Source of the DNA: Candidatus Colicola coprequi
GTDB taxonomy: Bacteria; Bacteroidota; Bacteroidia; Bacteroidales; Paludibacteraceae
Direction of reading: 5' to 3'
Length of the DNA stretch: 12,391 bases
Assembly: GCA_018065765.1 (NCBI GenBank)
Contig: JAGHSR010000010.1
Location: forward strand, 1 to 12,391
The notes under the pieces are model-generated. The model worked only from the letters and a program-made list of their open reading frames with translations, searched no databases and had not been told where the DNA came from. The translations under genes were made by a program, and so were the position numbers. Numbering within the stretch: the first letter of the stretch is position 1; each line of letters opens with the position of its first letter. Positions 8,709 through 12,391 of the stretch are shown here, in pieces.

Positions 8709-8728
8709 GACTCCTTGCGTAAGGAGCC
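8709..8728 (-). other. Second small hairpin in the rplL-rpoB spacer
   Basis: On the minus strand GGCTCCTT and AAGGAGTC fold into an 8-bp stem (one G-T wobble) closed by the loop ACGC. It has no U-tract and lies 2 nt upstream of the terminator stem. It may help the terminator fold, or act in mRNA processing or 3'-end protection of the rplL message. The AAGGAG in it is not followed by a usable start codon. Confidence 0.45.
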
Positions 8729-8744
8729 GGTTCAGCAGGTATGA

Positions 8745-9122
8745 TTACTTGAGTTCAACCTCTGCGCCTACCTCTTCAAGAGCTTTCTTGAGGGCTTCAG
8801 CAGCTGCTTTGTCAAGACCTTCCTTAACGGTAGCAGGAGCAGCATCTACGATATCTTTAGCCTCTTTCAGACCGAGACCGGTTTGCTCTTTAACAGCCTT
8901 AACGACTTGGAGCTTTTGTGCGCCAGCAGCTTTGAGGACTACATCGAATGAAGTTTTTTCCTCAGCAGCAGCAGCTTCGCCTGCAGCAGCAGGAGCAGCA
9001 ACTGCAACAGCAGCAGCGGCGGGTTCAATACCGTACTCTTCTTTCAATACTTGAGCGAGCTCATTAACTTCCTTAACTGTAAGGTTTACTAATTGTTCAG
9101 CAATAGCTTTTACGTCTGCCAT
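8745..9122 (-). CDS. rplL: 50S ribosomal protein L7/L12 (bL12)
   Basis: Stalk protein, present in several copies per ribosome, that recruits and stimulates the translational GTPases (EF-Tu, EF-G, IF2). At 125 aa it has the normal length: an N-terminal dimerisation domain (about 1-33), an Ala/Pro/Glu hinge (34-55, nearly only A, V, P, G and E) and the globular C-terminal domain (56-125) with GLGLKEAKDIVDAAPATVKEGL. The conserved G of the family VDGAP turn is alanine here; the rest is standard and it ends VGAEVELK. It follows rplJ after 58 bp of very A/T-rich DNA with no SD. Such an open, A-rich initiation region suits Bacteroidota translation and may help give the excess of L12 over L10. A terminator follows. 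Confidence 0.99.
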   Translation of the reverse strand: MADVKAIAEQLVNLTVKEVNELAQVLKEEYGIEPAAAAVAVAAPAAAGEAAAAEEKTSFDVVLKAAGAQKLQVVKAVKEQTGLGLKEAKDIVDAAPATVKEGLDKAAAEALKKALEEVGAEVELK

Positions 9123-9180
9123 AGTTGTATAATTTAAAATGTTTTTGTTTTTAAGTTAAATAAATTGTTTTTATGCTGAA

Positions 9181-9711
9181 TTACTCAGCGCGTTCACCCA
9201 GAGTTTTGAGAACTCCGTGGATGGTAGTACCTCCGGATTGGAGAGCAGAAACGACGTTCTTAGCAGGCGATTGCAGCAGTGCGATGATGTCTGCGATGAG
9301 TTCGTTCTTGGACTTGATGGTAGATAGGAACTCGAGGTTCTGTGCACCAACATAGACTGTTTCTTCAACGTAAGCAGCTTTGAGTTGTGGCTTAGCGTCT
9401 TTGTCTTTCTCTTTCTTAGTGAAGTCCTTGATGAGTTTAGCAGGGGCGTTACCTGTATTGCAGAGCATGAGAGCGGTGTTGCCTTTTAGAGCAGCGAACA
9501 TGCTTGCGTCGATGCCTTTAGCCTCAAGAGCTTTTTGGAGAAGAGTATTTTTAGCCATAACCAACTTGATGTCCTGCTTGAAGCATGCGCGACGAAGTGC
9601 GCTTGTTTTCTCTGCATTCAGACCTTCAATATTGGTGATGTAGAAATGTTGGTATTCACCGATTTGTTTTTGGAGCTCACCAATGAGAGCGGTTTTATCT
9701 TCCTTTTTCAT
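9181..9711 (-). CDS. rplJ: 50S ribosomal protein L10 (uL10)
   Basis: Stalk base protein: its N-terminal domain binds 23S rRNA next to L11 and its C-terminal helix carries the L7/L12 dimers. The 176-aa product has the usual length and family landmarks: KTALIGELQKQI at the start, the rRNA-binding part with AKNTLLQKAL (53-62), the core KGNTALMLCNTGNAPAKLIKDF (76-97), and a helical C-terminal segment ending LKTLGERAE. The start is backed by AAAGGA (9718-9723, minus strand) 6 nt before the ATG. rplA ends only 18 bp upstream, so the long L10-binding leader found before rplJ in E. coli is not present here. Confidence 0.98.
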   Translation of the reverse strand: MKKEDKTALIGELQKQIGEYQHFYITNIEGLNAEKTSALRRACFKQDIKLVMAKNTLLQKALEAKGIDASMFAALKGNTALMLCNTGNAPAKLIKDFTKKEKDKDAKPQLKAAYVEETVYVGAQNLEFLSTIKSKNELIADIIALLQSPAKNVVSALQSGGTTIHGVLKTLGERAE

Positions 9712-9717
9712 AATGTG

Positions 9718-9723
9718 TCCTTT
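9718..9723 (-). promoter_or_regulatory. SD-like site of rplJ
   Basis: AAAGGA on the minus strand stands 6 nt before the rplJ ATG (AGAAAGGACACATTATG). It is a moderate SD match, weaker than the one before rpoC. The other complete genes here (rpoB, rplL, rplA, rplK, nusG, secE) have A/T-rich leaders with no such motif. Confidence 0.5.
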
Positions 9724-9729
9724 CTAAAA

Positions 9730-10422
9730 TTACTCAATAGATTTAGTGTCAATTTTAATACCTTGACTCATTGTGCTGGATAGATAAATACTCTTGACAT
9801 AAGTTCCTTTGCTTACAGCGGGTTTCAGTTTGATGAGAGTTTGGATGAACTCAGCAGCATTCTGAGCGATAGCTTCCGGAGTAAAGGATACTTTGCCGAT
9901 AGAGGTGTGCACAATACCGAATTTGTCAACCTTGAAGTCAATCTTACCTTGTTTAACTTCTTTAACGGCTTTAGCGACGTCAGGAGTAACAGTACCGGAT
10001 TTTGGGTTAGGCATCAAGCCACGAGGACCGAGTACGCGACCCAGAGCACCGATTTTACCCATGTACTGAGGTTGTGTAATCATAACGTCAAAGTCAGTCC
10101 AACCGCCTTTGATTTTCTCGACCATATCGTCAAGACCGATGAAATCAGCACCTGCTTCTTTGGCAGCAGCTTCCTGATCAGCACCTACCAGGGCGAGAAC
10201 GCGAACGACTTTACCGGTTCCGTTAGGCAGAGATACCACGCCACGAACCATTTGGTTGGCTTTACGAGGGTCAACGCCAAGGCGGACATCAATATCCACG
10301 GAAGCATCAAATTTCGTAGTAGTGATTTCCTTAACGAGCTGAGCAGCTTCGGTTAAGGTGTACAGCTTACCTGCTTCAATCTTCTCAGCAGCAAGCTTTT
10401 GATTTTTTGTCAATTTTGCCAT
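9730..10422 (-). CDS. rplA: 50S ribosomal protein L1 (uL1)
   Basis: L1 forms the mobile L1 stalk beside the E site, helps release deacylated tRNA, and in many bacteria represses its own operon by binding the mRNA. The 230-aa product has the normal length. Landmarks: SVDIDVRLGVDPRKANQMVR (41-60), GGWTDFDVMITQP (106-118), the hallmark LGPRGLMPNPKSGTV (131-145) and the RNA-binding C-terminal end SSTMSQGIKID, where the family more often has TMGPGI. It follows rplK after 20 bp without an SD, so the two are almost surely translated from one message. A stem-internal loop-stem upstream of rplK is a candidate target for its autoregulation. Confidence 0.99.
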   Translation of the reverse strand: MAKLTKNQKLAAEKIEAGKLYTLTEAAQLVKEITTTKFDASVDIDVRLGVDPRKANQMVRGVVSLPNGTGKVVRVLALVGADQEAAAKEAGADFIGLDDMVEKIKGGWTDFDVMITQPQYMGKIGALGRVLGPRGLMPNPKSGTVTPDVAKAVKEVKQGKIDFKVDKFGIVHTSIGKVSFTPEAIAQNAAEFIQTLIKLKPAVSKGTYVKSIYLSSTMSQGIKIDTKSIE

Positions 10423-10442
10423 AGTTGTAAGAAGATTAAGAG

Positions 10443-10865
10443 TTATTTAACTGTGATACCCATGCTGCGAGCTGTACCTTTCACCATTTGCATAGCGCTT
10501 TCTACGGTGAAGCAGTTCATGTCAACCATCTTGTCGGCAGCGATTTGACGGCACTGTTCTTCGGTGATGTTAGCCACTTTTTTACGGTTAGGTTCAGCAG
10601 AACCGCCTTTCACTTTGGCAGCCTCAACGAGTTGAACAGCTACAGGAGGGGTCTTAACGATGAAGTCGAACGACTTATCGGTATAGACAGTAATTACTAC
10701 AGGCAGAACTTTACCTGCTTTTTCTTGAGTTCTGGCATTAAATTGTTTACAAAACTCCATGATGTTGACACCCTTAGAACCCAGAGCAGGTCCTATTGGA
10801 GGTGCAGGATTGGCAGCGCCACCCTTGATTTGGAGCTTAATAAAACCAGCAATTTCTTTAGCCAT
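10443..10865 (-). CDS. rplK: 50S ribosomal protein L11 (uL11)
   Basis: L11 binds the GTPase-associated centre of 23S rRNA together with the L10 stalk and takes part in factor binding and, where RelA-type enzymes exist, in sensing uncharged tRNA. The 140-aa product has the flexible proline-rich N-terminal domain (GGAANPAPPIGPALGSKGVN, 15-34), the linker near 70, and the rRNA-binding C-terminal domain with NITEEQCRQIAADKMVDMN and the end TARSMGITVK. Length and motifs are standard. It starts 108 bp after nusG; the leader has an A-rich start region and a hairpin. Confidence 0.99.
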   Translation of the reverse strand: MAKEIAGFIKLQIKGGAANPAPPIGPALGSKGVNIMEFCKQFNARTQEKAGKVLPVVITVYTDKSFDFIVKTPPVAVQLVEAAKVKGGSAEPNRKKVANITEEQCRQIAADKMVDMNCFTVESAMQMVKGTARSMGITVK

Positions 10866-10891
10866 AGTTTTGTTTGTTTTTAATAGTTTTT

Positions 10892-10921
10892 GCGATGTTA
10901 GCGTTACGAAGTAACTCTCGC
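10892..10921 (-). promoter_or_regulatory. rplK leader stem-internal loop-stem, possible L1 binding site
   Basis: On the minus strand GCGA and TCGC form an outer stem, GTTAC and GTAAC an inner stem with loop TTC, and between them is a lopsided internal loop, GA on the 5' side and GCTAACA on the 3' side. It lies 26 nt before the rplK ATG. L1 sites in 23S rRNA and in rplK-rplA leaders are two short helices around an asymmetric loop, so shape and position fit. I could not match the conserved loop bases with certainty, so the role is inferred. Confidence 0.35.
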
Positions 10922-10973
10922 GGTTAATAAATAATAAACTATCGAGTAGTCAAGCGACCCGTAACAATGTCTT

Positions 10974-11519
10974 CTACTCTTTTTCTACGTCATTGAAACC
11001 TAATTCCAGGGAAGTTTCGCGGTCAAAGACAGGAACGTTAACTTTAACTTTCTGTTTTTCTTGCATCACTTCACTGATAACACCTTTGAATCCATTGAAA
11101 GGACCATTGACGATTTTAACACTCTCACCTGCCATGAAGTTTTGCTCAGAGATGGCACTTGATTCCTCAGCCTGATTCAAGATCTTGTTGATTTCAGATT
11201 GTGGAACGGGTGCGGGTTTAGTAGATGTTTTGCCATCACTCAAGAACCCGAGTACATTAGGGATATTGCGAAGCAGTGGAAAGCATTCGTCTGTGAGGTT
11301 GCACTCTACGAGCACATAACCAGGCAGCATATTGCGTTCCTTAACTACGCGTTTCCCATTGCGGAGAGCACTGTACTTCTCGGTAGGAATGAGAACTTGC
11401 GAAACATACTCACGAAATAGAGTAGAGGTAACGAGTGCACTTTCGATGTACTCTTTGACCTTGTTCTCTTTTCCGCTGATAGCGCGGAGTACGTACCAAT
11501 GCAGATTGTTACTTTCCAT
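10974..11519 (-). CDS. nusG: Transcription termination/antitermination factor NusG
   Basis: NusG binds the clamp of RNA polymerase, affects pausing and elongation, and links it to Rho or to the leading ribosome. The 181-aa product has the NGN domain (about 5-110), starting HWYVLRAISGKENKV and including the core MLPGYVLVECNL (64-75) and VLGFLSDGK (89-97), a linker, and the KOW domain (about 128-178) with GESVKIVNGPFNGFKGVISEV. The start MESNNLHWYV puts the first strand where it belongs. It follows secE after 11 bp, the conserved secE-nusG pair. It is the only complete gene here with a TAG stop. Its length is that of housekeeping NusG, not of the specialised paralogues such as UpxY that sit in capsule loci. 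Confidence 0.98.
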   Translation of the reverse strand: MESNNLHWYVLRAISGKENKVKEYIESALVTSTLFREYVSQVLIPTEKYSALRNGKRVVKERNMLPGYVLVECNLTDECFPLLRNIPNVLGFLSDGKTSTKPAPVPQSEINKILNQAEESSAISEQNFMAGESVKIVNGPFNGFKGVISEVMQEKQKVKVNVPVFDRETSLELGFNDVEKE

Positions 11520-11530
11520 AATTGTTGTTT

Positions 11531-11719
11531 TTAGAACAATCCATAAATGAACGTCATGATGTTCTCAAAACACCAGTCCATAAGCCATACGATCAGTGCC
11601 AGAATAAGGGAAGCAATCAACACTACCACTGAACTTTGAGCCAATTCCTTGCGGGTTGGCCAACTAACTTTGTGAACCAATTCGGTGTACGATTCTTTGA
11701 TGTTTTCTACAAGTTTCAT
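11531..11719 (-). CDS. secE: Preprotein translocase subunit SecE
   Basis: Small inner-membrane subunit that clamps SecY in the SecYEG channel. The 62-aa product is the short, single-span form: an amphipathic helix with the conserved VSWPTRKE (18-25) followed by one transmembrane segment of about 18 residues (VVVLIASLILALIVWLMD, 31-48) and a short tail. The three-span form of E. coli is not present. It lies directly before nusG. The 198 bp between it and the tRNA hold no larger open frame with family features and no promoter I could place with confidence. Confidence 0.97.
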   Translation of the reverse strand: MKLVENIKESYTELVHKVSWPTRKELAQSSVVVLIASLILALIVWLMDWCFENIMTFIYGLF

Positions 11720-11917
11720 ATTCGTAGATTTTTGTTATTTCTTAATTTGCATTCAACTGTCCTACATTGCGTATCCAAACTGGCATCAACACAACCCTAT
11801 TCATAACGAACTAAGGCGTCGTTGACGTCGATTTGGAAGCTATGTATGTAACATCAATAACCTTCAGTCTAACTCTTCAGGGATTGGCCGTCAAGCCGGC
11901 TGTCGTGTTATTTTTAG

Positions 11918-11988
11918 CACGGAAGGCAGGAATCGAACCCACATTGGCGGTTTTGGAGACCGTTCTCCTACCATTGGAGGACTTCCGT
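11918..11988 (-). tRNA. trnW: tRNA-Trp (anticodon CCA)
   Basis: The minus strand folds into a full cloverleaf of 71 nt. The acceptor arms ACGGAAG and CTTCCGT pair over 7 bp with A1-T72 and discriminator G73, as in other bacterial tRNA-Trp. The D arm is CTCC and GGAG around AATGGTA. The anticodon loop is CTCCAAA, giving CCA at 34-36 with T33 and A37. The variable loop is CAAT and the T arm is GTGGG, TTCGATT, CCTGC. A15 and T48 can form the Levitt pair. Base 9 is C, pair 11-24 is T-A, pair 10-25 is C-G in place of the usual G-C, and 27-43 is an A-C mismatch. The 3' CCA is not encoded (G73 is followed by CTA), so it must be added afterwards. It lies between tuf and secE. Confidence 0.95.
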
Positions 11989-12054
11989 TCGTCAGAAACG
12001 GTTCGCCTATATGTTCTCGCTTTGCGAAAATAGTCGGCTTACGTTTCTTCCTTT

Positions 12055-12080
12055 CCGATTTCGAGCAAAACTCTCATCGG
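12055..12080 (-). other. Short hairpin in the tuf-tRNA spacer
   Basis: On the minus strand CCGAT pairs with ATCGG, and inside it GAG pairs with CTC across the loop AGTTTTG, with a GAA bulge. It lies between the long hairpin after tuf and the tRNA 5' end. It may be part of the structured spacer that is trimmed when the tRNA is released, but the sequence alone does not show a function. Confidence 0.3.
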
Positions 12081-12084
12081 TTTT

Positions 12085-12131
12085 TTATAATAGGTCGCTC
12101 GGGGCTATTTCCCCAAGCAACCTATTGATAA
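12085..12131 (-). other. Long hairpin 10 bp after tuf
   Basis: The arms at 12089-12104 and 12111-12126 pair over 16 bp (14 Watson-Crick pairs and two G-T wobbles in the minus-strand RNA) around a 6-nt loop; four more A/T pairs extend it past one bulged base. It begins about 5 nt after the tuf stop in its extended form. In the direction of transcription it is followed by ATAAAAAACC, not a U-tract, so it is not a classic intrinsic terminator. A 3'-end stabiliser or a processing site between the tuf message and the tRNA are the likelier readings. Confidence 0.55.
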
Positions 12132-12136
12132 GCAAA

Positions 12137-12391
12137 TTAGTCGAGAACTTTGGTGATTTGGCCAGAACCAACGGTACGACCACCTTCACGGATAGCGAAA
12201 CGAAGACCTTCGCTGCAAGCTACCGGATAGATAAGCTTAACGGTGATTTCCAAGTTATCGCCAGGCATAACCATTTCAGTTCCTTCCGGGAGAGTGATTT
12301 CACCGGTAACGTCCATGGTACGGATGTAGAATTGAGGACGATAGTGGTTGTGGAACGGAGTGTGACGGCCACCCTCTTCCTTCTTCAGGAT
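12137..12391 (-). CDS. tuf: Elongation factor Tu, C-terminal 84 residues
   Basis: EF-Tu brings aminoacyl-tRNA to the ribosome as a GTP complex. Only the last 84 codons are in the window; the start lies beyond the right edge. The translation covers most of domain 3: the block EEGGRHTPFHNHYRPQFYIR, then VTGEITLPEGTEMVMPGDN and the end LRFAIREGGRTVGSGQITKVLD before TAA. Domain 3 contacts the T arm of the tRNA and is part of the kirromycin-binding interface. The segment is intact and typical of the phylum. It is followed by a strong hairpin and then the tRNA-Trp gene. Confidence 0.98.
   Translation of the reverse strand: MLKKEEGGRHTPFHNHYRPQFYIRTMDVTGEITLPEGTEMVMPGDNLEITVKLIYPVACSEGLRFAIREGGRTVGSGQITKVLD

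Noticed and set aside
11742..11786. Minus-strand micro-frame of 14 codons (MPVWIRNVGQLNAN) just before secE, with one Trp codon near the tRNA-Trp gene
   Set aside because: A Trp-sensing leader peptide would be attractive, but there is no SD, no A-rich start region, a single Trp codon and no visible attenuator hairpin. A frame this short is expected by chance.
11720..11917. A hidden gene or structured RNA in the 198-bp tRNA-secE gap
   Set aside because: There is only a weak 4-bp stem near 11888-11900 (GCCG with CGGC) and no open frame with family features. I see nothing I can support.
11833..12033. Plus-strand frame of 66 codons over the tRNA-Trp gene
   Set aside because: It runs antisense through the tRNA, which explains its sequence; there is no sign of coding.
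11989..12054. TATTTTCG on the minus strand (12025-12032) as a -7 box for a tRNA-Trp/secE promoter
   Set aside because: It is one mismatch from TAnnTTTG, but the nearest TTTG upstream is about 33 nt away, far from the usual 19-21 nt spacing.

Overview
This window is the RNA polymerase / ribosomal protein core region of a member of the Bacteroidales (phylum Bacteroidota). From right to left on the minus strand the order is tuf (3' end only), tRNA-Trp(CCA), secE, nusG, rplK, rplA, rplJ, rplL, rpoB and rpoC. A convergent ssb gene (5' end cut off) lies on the plus strand at the left edge. The phylum call rests on the close match of RpoB, RpoC and EF-Tu to Bacteroides-type sequences as I remember them, on the tuf-trnW-secE order, on an SI3-type insertion in beta-prime, and on start sites that mostly have an A/T-rich leader instead of a Shine-Dalgarno (SD) sequence. 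The genus cannot be named from this window.

Layout. 1-367 is ssb. 368-493 is a short convergent spacer with an 11-bp tandem duplication and a 14-bp perfect hairpin that probably terminates both ssb and rpoC. 494-4762 is rpoC and 4775-8587 is rpoB, only 12 nt apart, with a full SD sequence built on the rpoB stop codon. 8588-8744 holds an intrinsic terminator after rplL, a second hairpin, and an A/T-rich rpoB leader with a 12-bp palindrome and three phased decamers. 8745-10865 is rplL, rplJ, rplA and rplK. 10866-10973 is the rplK leader with a stem-internal loop-stem. 10974-11719 is nusG and secE. 11720-11917 is 198 bp with no supported gene or clear promoter. 11918-11988 is tRNA-Trp, 11989-12136 a hairpin-rich spacer, and 12137-12391 the last 84 codons of tuf.

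The genes serve translation, transcription and protein export: EF-Tu delivers aminoacyl-tRNA, the 50S proteins form the stalk base and stalk (L11, L10, L7/L12) and the L1 stalk, NusG and beta/beta-prime are transcription components, SecE is part of the membrane translocon, and SSB protects single-stranded DNA. All stop codons visible are TAA except TAG for nusG; none is TGA.

I see no mobile element, CRISPR array or unknown multigene system. This is conserved housekeeping DNA. The points worth a second look are small: a tRNA-Trp carrying several of the bases that loosen UGA discrimination in E. coli tRNA-Trp, a perfect SD before rpoC in a phylum that mostly avoids SD use, a short SSB tail without the usual terminal Phe, a terminator splitting rplL from rpoB, repeats in the rpoB leader, and the leader structures before rplK and after tuf.
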